This document shows, piece after piece, positions 8,244-15,233 of a stretch of DNA of 17,130 bases. A program made the position numbers and the translations under genes. Each line of letters starts with the position of its first letter. Position 1 is the stretch's first letter. The notes under the pieces were generated by a model. That model did no database searches and was not told the DNA's origin. It was given only the letters and a program-made list of their open reading frames with translations. The DNA is from an uncultured Clostridia bacterium (GTDB lineage: Bacteria > Bacillota > Clostridia > Christensenellales > Borkfalkiaceae), in NCBI GenBank assembly GCA_934254725.1, contig CAKQLR010000039.1, positions 1 through 17,130 on the forward strand, given 5' to 3'.

Positions 8244-8269
8244 ATTAACAAATTGATAGGAGGATTTTT

Positions 8270-10936
8270 ATGAAAACAAAGAGCAAATGGTTGCTTCTCG
8301 CGGCACTTTTTTCGGTGCTCGTCTTCGCGTTCGGAGGGCTTGCAATGACCGCGTACGCGTCGGAAGGAAGCGTAAACGGATGGGTTGCGGAGGCCCCGAG
8401 CGGTGCTGCAGGTAACTACGGTTCAACCGTAGGATGGCCGCAGGCGCCGACAGACGACAACGGTTTTACGAAGTGGGTTTTTAACAACAACCAGACTATC
8501 GCAAACGAAAACGAATTGGATATAACCAAGCCGATATTGCTTACTTATAGCTGTACGAGCAATGTAGGTCCGACTGAAGGTACTTTCGTTATGTTCGGTT
8601 TGGCGACTTCTTTCGAAGGCGCTACGAAGTTGACTGCAGGCTTCCAGGAGGGCGGCAATAAGCAATATCTCCCGTTCTTCTATGCTCATTACATGAGGGA
8701 TAACAGGGAGAACGTAGGTATCGCAGGCGAACCTATATCAATCACCAAGAGTTTCTATAACAGACTTGACAATAAGTGCGGCGCCGCTTATCACGAAAAT
8801 ATGACGACCACCCTCGAAATCTACTTCCATGAGTCCAACATGAAAAGAGGATATATTTTGGTTGACGGAATGTACGTAGGGTATCCTAAACTCACTCAGG
8901 CTGCTTTTACCGACGGAAAAGCGTATCTGGCAATTTCGTCCTGGCTTTCCGGATATTTCCGTATAAAAGTCGAAAACAAGGCTGAAGTTACGCCCATCAA
9001 GAGTTATGTGATTAAAGATAGTGTTACGGGCGCAAGCGGAAAAATTGTTCTACAAAACAATACGTTATGGCGCGCTAACGAGGGTGAAAACGTTTCTTTC
9101 ACCGTTGAGGACATAACCGCAGGATACCGCGTAGGATCCGTTAAAGTAGGCGAAGTAGAACTTACCGCAACGGACGGCGTATATTCTTTCGCTATGCCTA
9201 AAGCGAACACCACCATCGAAGTAACGTTGGAAGCGATACCCGATACTTATAAAGTTTCGTGTTCCGCAAAATTCGCGAATATTAATTTCGAGGACGGAAC
9301 GGACAACTACGAAGCGGGCGCTACCGTAAAATTCACCCTCAGCATAAGCAAAGCTTACACGTTGAATTCCGTTAAAATAGGCGAAGAAGAGCTTACCGCA
9401 ACGGACGGCGTTTATTCTTTCACTATGCCTGCAAATAACGTTTCGATTACCGTAGACGCTACCAAGAATTACAGTAAACCTTCCGATACCGTCGTAGATA
9501 ACGCGGTAAACGGTTGGACTACGGAAATAGTTACGGCAGCCGACGGTACGTATTACGGACCTTTGACGGACGCTAACGGAACCACTATGGTTGACGAAAC
9601 AAACGGCTATGCAAACTTCGTTTTAAACAATGCGGGTTCTATCAGTTCGGTAGTCGGTTTCGACGTGTCGAAGCCTATTTATCTCGATTTCATCGTTAAG
9701 CCTAACGGCGATATTCCCGGCAATATCGGTTGGTTTATCATGGGCTTGTTCGACGATTACAATATTATGGTCGAAGGCGGCGTAGACGCTTACGGCGGCA
9801 ACCCCTCGAAACCCGAGTTGAACGCGGTAATTCGTGAATATCTCAAACTGCGTATCGGCTTTATGTATAACGATATAAATTCGAAAAACGGTTTCCTTTC
9901 TTCCGGCGTGTCTATGGAAAAAGGTTTCTCGTTGACGAATAAATTCGGCGACGCGTGGGATTGGAGCGACGCTAAACGCGGAACGAACTTCGATTACGCA
10001 AAAATGGAGTTCTTCATCGGTGAAAACGCCGAGGACGGCTACATTAAAATAGACGGAGTAAAAGTTGCTACTCCTACCGTAAAACGTTCGGATTTCCACG
10101 AAGGAACCGCGTATTTACACTTTATGAGTTTCTACTCCTCGAGAGTTCAGGTTAAAGCTTACGCGCCTTCCGAACTCGATACCGAGAACGTAGATTCCAG
10201 AGCAAACGTTGTCTTTGCGGACGGAACCGACCTCGCCGCATTGAACACTTACGACAAAGTTACCTTCAAGGTAAACGTTCCCGAAAATTACGGCGCGTTG
10301 GTTGTTGTTGACGGCGTAGAATTACATCCCGACGAAAACGGAAATTATACCGCGGTAATGGGTTACGGAAAGAGCGTTCTTTCTGTTTCCGTGGACGAAA
10401 TAGTTAAAGTTTCCTTTGATTTAGGCGGTTTCGGCAGCCTCGATCAGGTTACGATTACAAAGGGCGGCACGGTTTCCGAACCCGAAGTTACAAGAACAGG
10501 ATATACGTTGGCTTGGTATGCGGACGCTTCGTTTACGACCCCGTTCGATTTCACCGCGGCGATTTCCGAAAACTGCACGATATACGCTAAATGGACGCCC
10601 GTCGAATACAGTATTTCGTATTATGACGGAGCAAACCGTATTCGCGATCTCACCCCCAACGCTTATACTGCGGAAACGGATACTTTCGCGCTTCCCACTC
10701 CCGTTAAAGAAGGCTATACCTTTGACGGTTGGTATACCGACGCCGCTTGCACCGGCAATGCGGTTACCAAGATAGAGAAAGGCACCACCGGCAACTTGAC
10801 GTTATACGCTAAGTTCAGCGAAGAAACGGACGAAGGTTGCGGTTCGACGATCGGTGCGGACTATGCGGTATACGTTGTAGCTATGAGCCTGGCATTCGGC
10901 GCATGCTTGATTTTAAGAAAACGCAGCGCAAGATAA
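8270..10936 (+). CDS. Membrane-anchored surface protein with duplicated N-terminal domain and InlB-type repeats
   Basis: The 888-residue protein starts with a signal peptide (MKTKSKWLLLAALFSVLVF; likely cleavage after AYA30). Two related ~205-225-residue domains follow, at ~34-238 and ~411-632. Both begin VNGW, continue with D-(I/V)-(T/S)-KP-I and end with a Y-I-(L/K)-(V/I)-DG...AYL pattern. Their beta-rich, Trp-containing look suggests a lectin or carbohydrate-binding fold, but I do not recognise the family. Between them are two similar repeats (~245-320 and ~326-396), each with ELTATDGVYSF. Residues ~711-776 and ~778-849 resemble Listeria-Bacteroides (InlB B-type) repeats: GYT...WYADASFTTPF...YAKW and GYTFDGWYTDAAC...LYAKF. 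The end is GCGS (856-859), a hydrophobic segment (~862-882) and RKRSAR. A perfect AGGAGG sits 6 bases before the ATG. It is the first gene after P2, so probably made in the largest amount, and is likely a glycan-binding or adhesin component. Confidence 0.82.
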   Translation: MKTKSKWLLLAALFSVLVFAFGGLAMTAYASEGSVNGWVAEAPSGAAGNYGSTVGWPQAPTDDNGFTKWVFNNNQTIANENELDITKPILLTYSCTSNVGPTEGTFVMFGLATSFEGATKLTAGFQEGGNKQYLPFFYAHYMRDNRENVGIAGEPISITKSFYNRLDNKCGAAYHENMTTTLEIYFHESNMKRGYILVDGMYVGYPKLTQAAFTDGKAYLAISSWLSGYFRIKVENKAEVTPIKSYVIKDSVTGASGKIVLQNNTLWRANEGENVSFTVEDITAGYRVGSVKVGEVELTATDGVYSFAMPKANTTIEVTLEAIPDTYKVSCSAKFANINFEDGTDNYEAGATVKFTLSISKAYTLNSVKIGEEELTATDGVYSFTMPANNVSITVDATKNYSKPSDTVVDNAVNGWTTEIVTAADGTYYGPLTDANGTTMVDETNGYANFVLNNAGSISSVVGFDVSKPIYLDFIVKPNGDIPGNIGWFIMGLFDDYNIMVEGGVDAYGGNPSKPELNAVIREYLKLRIGFMYNDINSKNGFLSSGVSMEKGFSLTNKFGDAWDWSDAKRGTNFDYAKMEFFIGENAEDGYIKIDGVKVATPTVKRSDFHEGTAYLHFMSFYSSRVQVKAYAPSELDTENVDSRANVVFADGTDLAALNTYDKVTFKVNVPENYGALVVVDGVELHPDENGNYTAVMGYGKSVLSVSVDEIVKVSFDLGGFGSLDQVTITKGGTVSEPEVTRTGYTLAWYADASFTTPFDFTAAISENCTIYAKWTPVEYSISYYDGANRIRDLTPNAYTAETDTFALPTPVKEGYTFDGWYTDAACTGNAVTKIEKGTTGNLTLYAKFSEETDEGCGSTIGADYAVYVVAMSLAFGACLILRKRSAR
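9161..9411 (+). repeat. Direct repeat inside the surface protein gene
   Basis: CTTACCGCAACGGACGGCGT occurs exactly at 9161-9180 and 9392-9411. It encodes the shared LTATDGV part of two adjacent ~75-residue beta repeats. It shows recent internal duplication and would be a place for unequal recombination. Confidence 0.8.
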
Positions 10937-10957
10937 ATTGCGATAAACAGAGGTAAA

Positions 10958-11004
10958 GGTGCCTTTTGTCCGTCAGTAAAAACTATAGGCGGACAGAAAG
11001 CACC
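10958..11004 (+). other. Long imperfect inverted repeat between surface protein and nucleosidase genes
   Basis: The 15-base arms GGTGCCTTTTGTCCG (10958-10972) and CGGACAGAAAGCACC (10990-11004) pair with one mismatch and one G-U around a 17-base loop. No T-run follows. It begins 22 bases after the surface gene stop. It most likely forms an mRNA 3' stabilising or processing hairpin that raises surface-protein mRNA relative to the downstream genes. It could also be a partial terminator. Confidence 0.6.
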
Positions 11005-11016
11005 GATATTAAAAAT

Positions 11017-11931
11017 ATGGCGAAAATAATTTTGGATACAGATATAGGAACGGACATAGACGACGCTTTCGCGCTTATATATCTGCTTAAAAAAAATTGC
11101 GATCTTGCCGGGGTGACCACCGTGTTCAGAAACAGTCGCCGCCGCGCGGAATTATGTAAGGCTTTGGCGGAATCCGCAGGCGCGCGTAACGTGGAGGTTT
11201 ATGCTGGAATCGACAGACCTTTCGTTCAGATTCCGGAGGCTATCGAGCCGCCGCAGTGTAAACAAAATTACGATGAAAACGGCGTGTATATTCCGCCGCA
11301 GTGTTCGGACGAATACAGCAAATTTCCTGTTTCCGAAAAGCATGCCGTGCATTTTATAACGGAAACATGCCGCGCTGCGGAAATGACGGAAATTATTGCC
11401 ATAGGTCCGCTTACGAACATCGCTGCGGCGCTTCGTATTGCGCCCGATATCCTGCCGAAAGTGCGGATAACGCTTATGGGCGGGTGCTTGAAAAAACTTT
11501 CTCTCGGAGGGGAAGAACCGCACTGCGTTTCCGAATGGAATATTCTGTGCGACCCCGAAGCCGCACATATCGTGTTTTCCTCCGGGGCGGACGTGCGCAT
11601 GGTCGGGTTAGACGTTACTATGGATAAAACGCTTACGGCTGACCGTATGCAGGAGATTAAGGAACTGAATATTTGTCCTATTCTGGACACGCTTATCAAG
11701 CGCTGGTCGGAATATTACGGCACGTCGTTGCCCGTATTGTTCGACCCTGTCGCGGCGGCTTCCGTATTCTCGGATATACTTTGTTTCGAAAACAAAAAAA
11801 TGCGCGTCGTTCTGGAAGGCGAGAACAGAGGCGTAACGGAGGAATCGCCGGAAGGGAACCCGATACAAGTTGCGGTTTTAAGAAACGACGGCGCCTTCGA
11901 GCGGGAGTTTTTTTCCGTTTTAAAAAGTTAA
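11017..11931 (+). CDS. Inosine-uridine nucleoside hydrolase (IUNH) family protein
   Basis: The 304-residue cytoplasmic protein opens with the calcium-binding signature D7-TDIGTDIDD-16. It has IGPLTNIAAALR (129-140), the family MGG (154-156), EWNILCDPEAA (173-183) and FDPVAAASVF (242-251). Family members cleave the N-glycosidic bond of ribonucleosides to base and ribose. In the last motif the residue before DP is Phe242, where inosine-uridine type enzymes usually carry a catalytic His, so the preferred substrate may differ. ATG 11017 is chosen because the family N-terminus (KIILDTDIG) begins there. An in-frame TTG at 10966 has a nearby AAAGG, but using it would put part of the inverted repeat 10958-11004 in the coding region. 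Its own Shine-Dalgarno is weak, so its translation may depend on coupling. It lies between a surface protein and a sugar transporter, an unusual place for a purely nucleoside-salvage enzyme. Confidence 0.85.
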   Translation: MAKIILDTDIGTDIDDAFALIYLLKKNCDLAGVTTVFRNSRRRAELCKALAESAGARNVEVYAGIDRPFVQIPEAIEPPQCKQNYDENGVYIPPQCSDEYSKFPVSEKHAVHFITETCRAAEMTEIIAIGPLTNIAAALRIAPDILPKVRITLMGGCLKKLSLGGEEPHCVSEWNILCDPEAAHIVFSSGADVRMVGLDVTMDKTLTADRMQEIKELNICPILDTLIKRWSEYYGTSLPVLFDPVAAASVFSDILCFENKKMRVVLEGENRGVTEESPEGNPIQVAVLRNDGAFEREFFSVLKS

Positions 11932-11933
11932 AA

Positions 11934-11950
11934 AAGCCTGTTTCAGGCTT
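11934..11950 (+). other. Short intercistronic hairpin before the binding-protein gene
   Basis: AAGCCTG (11934-11940) pairs perfectly with CAGGCTT (11944-11950) around TTT, directly before the Shine-Dalgarno AAGGAG (11951-11956). A-rich sequence precedes it and TTTTTT lies between the Shine-Dalgarno and the ATG. It may protect the 5' end of a processed binding-protein mRNA or tune its translation. As a terminator it is weak because six bases separate it from the T-run. Confidence 0.5.
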
Positions 11951-11962
11951 AAGGAGTTTTTT

Positions 11963-13411
11963 ATGAAGAAAATATTATCTATGCTTTTGCTGATTATAAT
12001 GTCTATCTGTTTGTTCGGCGCTTGTACGACGAATATAGACGACAGCAGCAGTGACGGTCATTACGAAGGCGAAATCGATTTTTCCGCGGGATATGACTAT
12101 ACCGATACCATTAAGGTATGGATAACTAACGCGGACAGCGAAGTTCGCTTGTTAAAGTCGTTTATTTCCGCGTTTAATCAGGTATATCCCAATATCAAAG
12201 TCGAATACCAGAACCTCGATTCTTTGACCGATCAGTTGATTTACAACTCTCAGCTCGACAGTATGTGCGACGTATTTTGGGTTACCCCGGAATTCATTTC
12301 CCGCTATAAAGAATACGATATTATTTCGCCTCTTTCGTCTATCGTTGAAGCGGATCCGAGTTTTAATCTTTCCAACCTCAATGCGGATTGCGTAAAAAGT
12401 TGCAGCGACGCCGGCGTTTTGTACGTTATGCCCCGCGATTACAATCAGGTGGTAATGTACTATAACGTAGATATGTTCGACGCGGCAGGCGTCAGCTATC
12501 CCGCATCCGATCGCGCTATGACTCAGACCGAGTTCGTTAAAATGCTCGACGATTTAAAGAAGGGGTTGCTTGCCTCCGACGAAAAGAATAGTTACGGCAT
12601 TAAATACAGCGAGGGCTTTACCAACTCGATGGACGCTTCCATCTTGTGGGATTCTCTTTCCTGGCCGCTCGTAAAAAGCTTTGGCGGTAAATTCTTTGAC
12701 GAAAACGGCAACTATCTCGACAGCGACGGAAATATGCTTTTCGATTCCGAAGGAACCCGTCAGGCTATGAGATTTGCTTACGACCTCGTTCAGAACAGAT
12801 ATATGGGCAATCCCAATGTCTGGAAAGCGCGCGACGGTGCACAGTTCTTCCTTGAAACGGCGCCCGTTTATCTGCACTGCAGAGCGATGCTTTCTGCGAT
12901 TACAAGCGCATCGAACGCTTATCACGGAATTTCTAACTTAGGCGTTGCTCCGTGCCCCGATTTCGGCGATACCGATACTTATTACGTAGGCAGCGGCGCT
13001 ACCGGTTACTCTATGTTCTCCGGCAGTAAACACAAAACGGCTGCATGGCTGTTCCTTAAGTTTATCGTAAGCGAACGCGCGCAGGAAGAAGCGTCTAAAA
13101 CGGGCAATCACGTACCCGTAATTTCCAGCCTTATAGAGGACGACAACGCGGAATGGAGAAAATACACCAACTCCGCATTCGGCGCACAATTCTCACACGA
13201 TCCTTTCGTTTACAGAATGAACGAATGTTTTACTCACGTACGCGAGTTTTTGGGATACGTTAAACCTTCGTACCAGTCTACGATATTCGAGCGTTTGCAG
13301 AACTGTTATACCGATTGTATATTGAACGTAAAATCTTCCGCAGACAAGGAGATTCCCGAGTTCGTCAAAAAATACGCAAAAGATATTCGGTCTTATATAG
13401 AAGCCGCATAG
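11963..13411 (+). CDS. ABC transporter sugar-binding lipoprotein (family 1 type)
   Basis: The 482-residue protein has a lipoprotein signal peptide, MKKILSMLLLIIMSICLFGAC, with C21 as the lipid-modified residue. A short Ser/Asp-rich linker follows. The mature domain begins TIKVWITNADSEVRLLKSF and continues with FNQVYPNIKVEYQN, the opening of carbohydrate-binding (SBP_bac_1-type) proteins of CUT1 importers. Later family-like features are YNVDMFDAAGVSYP, ASILWDSLSWPLVKSFGGKF, and KTAAWLFLKFIVSERAQEEASKTG near the C-terminal third. It would sit on the outer face of the membrane and deliver an oligosaccharide to the two permeases that follow; the first starts 10 bases after the stop. The Shine-Dalgarno AAGGAG is 6 bases before the ATG. 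The ligand cannot be read from sequence. Confidence 0.93.
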   Translation: MKKILSMLLLIIMSICLFGACTTNIDDSSSDGHYEGEIDFSAGYDYTDTIKVWITNADSEVRLLKSFISAFNQVYPNIKVEYQNLDSLTDQLIYNSQLDSMCDVFWVTPEFISRYKEYDIISPLSSIVEADPSFNLSNLNADCVKSCSDAGVLYVMPRDYNQVVMYYNVDMFDAAGVSYPASDRAMTQTEFVKMLDDLKKGLLASDEKNSYGIKYSEGFTNSMDASILWDSLSWPLVKSFGGKFFDENGNYLDSDGNMLFDSEGTRQAMRFAYDLVQNRYMGNPNVWKARDGAQFFLETAPVYLHCRAMLSAITSASNAYHGISNLGVAPCPDFGDTDTYYVGSGATGYSMFSGSKHKTAAWLFLKFIVSERAQEEASKTGNHVPVISSLIEDDNAEWRKYTNSAFGAQFSHDPFVYRMNECFTHVREFLGYVKPSYQSTIFERLQNCYTDCILNVKSSADKEIPEFVKKYAKDIRSYIEAA

Positions 13412-13421
13412 GAGGAAGCGG

Positions 13422-14372
13422 ATGCAAAGTCAGGAAAGAACAAAGCCGACCGCCGGCAAGAGCAAAGCGGTTGCTTTTAAAAAATGGATAAAAAGGGATT
13501 ATGCCTGTTATTTGTTTTTAATTCCGGCGTTTATCGGGTTTTTCGCTTTTTCCGTTTATCCGATGGTATCCTCGTTGCTATACGCGTTTACTAATTTTAA
13601 CGGAACAAAGATTACACAGATCGGCACGATGAACTTTCAGACGATTTTCAGTTCCGACGTCATTCACGGTTGGCATGAAGTCGGAAAGTCTTTCGGGCTG
13701 AGCATCCTTTTCGCCGTGATAGCGATTCCTATGAATCTGGTTCTTTCCTTCATACTTTCTTTGTTCTTGTACAAAGAAGTAAAAGGAATAAAATTTTTCC
13801 GTTTGCTGTACTACTTACCGGTAGTCGTGCCAGGCATTGCGATGGGAATGTTGTGGGTTGACGTATTCAATGCCGATGAAAGCGGAATTATGAATCAGAT
13901 ATTGACCTTTTTTGGGTTGCCTCGCAGCAGCTTTTTCCAGAGCGCGGACACGTCCATGGCAACCTTTATCGCAACGGGGCTTTGGGTAATAGGCGGAAAT
14001 ATGATTATGTGGCTTGCGGCTCTTAACAACATTCCGCCCTCGGTTATCGAAGCGGCTAAAATTGACGGAGCGGGGTATTTTCACCGCCTGTTCGTAATAG
14101 TCATTCCGCTGTGCACGCCTATTTTGTTTTATAATCTCATTAACGGTATCATCGCTTCGCTGCAAACGTTCGATTCGTATGCGATGGTGGGTGCCGGCGT
14201 AGAAAACAGTTTGTATTTTATAGCCGTGCGTATTTACATAACCGGCTTTAAACAAATGCGTATGGGATTGGCTTGCGCGGAGGCATGGCTGTTGTTTGTT
14301 CTGGTTGCCGCTTGTACGTTGGCAATGTTTCGTTTTTCTAAGTGGGTGTTCTATGCGGATGAAGAAAGTTAA
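13422..14372 (+). CDS. CUT1-type sugar ABC transporter permease, MalF-like
   Basis: The 316-residue integral membrane protein has a short basic N-terminus, then hydrophobic segments near residues 28-55, 90-117, 128-150, 180-202, 225-247 and 284-305, as expected for a six-helix MalF/UgpA-type permease. The ATPase-docking EAA loop is clear at residues 210-230 (EAAKIDGAGYFHRLFVIVIP). It has AGGAGG 6 bases before the ATG, overlapping the stop codon of the binding-protein gene, so the two are translationally coupled. It should pair with the following permease to form the membrane channel. Confidence 0.95.
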   Translation: MQSQERTKPTAGKSKAVAFKKWIKRDYACYLFLIPAFIGFFAFSVYPMVSSLLYAFTNFNGTKITQIGTMNFQTIFSSDVIHGWHEVGKSFGLSILFAVIAIPMNLVLSFILSLFLYKEVKGIKFFRLLYYLPVVVPGIAMGMLWVDVFNADESGIMNQILTFFGLPRSSFFQSADTSMATFIATGLWVIGGNMIMWLAALNNIPPSVIEAAKIDGAGYFHRLFVIVIPLCTPILFYNLINGIIASLQTFDSYAMVGAGVENSLYFIAVRIYITGFKQMRMGLACAEAWLLFVLVAACTLAMFRFSKWVFYADEES

Positions 14373-15210
14373 CGGTAAACAGGTGCGAGCAGGTTTCGGT
14401 TTGGCGTTAAGATACGTTTTAATGTTAATCTTTGCGCTATTCTTTATCTTCCCGTATTTTTATATGCTCACAAGGAGCTTTATGTCGCTTCCCGAAGTCA
14501 ATTCGCCTAATTTTATTTTGTTTCCGTCGGAATTGATTTTCGAAAACTACTCGATTATCGGCGAGTATCTTCCGTACTTATACAACACGCTTATAGTGAT
14601 TGTAATAAACGGCTTCTTTATTCCTTTCACGGGGGCGATGATTGCATTCCCGTTTGCGAGATACCGCTTTAAGGGTAAAAAGATTATGTTTTCGTTGCTG
14701 ATGGCAACGGTTATGCTGCCCGGTTCGGTTACTACGATACCTTTGTACGTGTTGTACAGCAAGCTGGGTTTACTCGATACTCTCGCTTCGCAGTGGGTAG
14801 GCGCGTTTTTCGGCGGCAGCGCGATGCAGATATTTCTGATCGTTCAGTTTATGCGCGGAATACCCAAAGAACTGGATAACGCCGCTTATCTCGACGGAGC
14901 GAATAAATTCGTCGTATTCACGCGGATAATGTTGCCGCTTTGCTTCAATATACTCGTTTATACGTCGATAGGCGTTATAATGGCAAAGTGGAATGATTTT
15001 ACAGGTCCTTTGGTTTATTTGCGCAGCAGCAAAAATTATACCATGGCCGTAGCATTTTATTATGACTTTTCGCAAGGGGGAGTTAAATCGCTGTTTATAA
15101 ATTATAAAATGGCGATGACCACCTTTATGACCATAGTCCCCATGGTGCTGTTCCTCGTTTTTCAGAAAACGATGATAGGCGGCGTTAAAGTCGGGGGACT
15201 GAAAGGGTAA
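14353..15210 (+). CDS. CUT1-type sugar ABC transporter permease, MalG-like
   Basis: The 285-residue membrane protein has hydrophobic segments near residues 15-38, 76-100, 110-135, 145-168, 192-212 and 252-272. The EAA loop is at ~173-195 (ELDNAAYLDGANKFVVFTRI), with the LDGA core and the following MLPL typical of MalG/UgpE-type permeases. The start is placed at ATG 14353, overlapping the upstream permease gene by 20 bases; ATG 14359 is an alternative. The reading frame is open further upstream, but that would only add residues read from within the upstream gene. The Shine-Dalgarno is weak (GTGGGTG), fitting coupling to the upstream permease. No ATPase gene follows, so a shared MsmX-type ATPase encoded elsewhere is inferred. 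Confidence 0.94.
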   Translation: MRMKKVNGKQVRAGFGLALRYVLMLIFALFFIFPYFYMLTRSFMSLPEVNSPNFILFPSELIFENYSIIGEYLPYLYNTLIVIVINGFFIPFTGAMIAFPFARYRFKGKKIMFSLLMATVMLPGSVTTIPLYVLYSKLGLLDTLASQWVGAFFGGSAMQIFLIVQFMRGIPKELDNAAYLDGANKFVVFTRIMLPLCFNILVYTSIGVIMAKWNDFTGPLVYLRSSKNYTMAVAFYYDFSQGGVKSLFINYKMAMTTFMTIVPMVLFLVFQKTMIGGVKVGGLKG

Positions 15211-15233
15211 ATAAATATAAGGAGAAAAATGTT

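Noticed and set aside
10966..11016. TTG 10966 as start of the nucleosidase
   Set aside because: The added 17 residues are not family-like and lie in a strong inverted repeat; the family N-terminus begins at ATG 11017.
13233..13246. CTCACGTACGCGAG, a near-palindrome
   Set aside because: It is inside the binding-protein coding region, does not match the ATGTAC half-site, and has one mismatched pair; likely chance.
14744..14758. TGTACGTGTTGTACA, resembling the LacI-type operator half-sites
   Set aside because: The half-sites are separated by five bases instead of four, there is no central CG at the symmetry axis, and it lies deep in the second permease gene.
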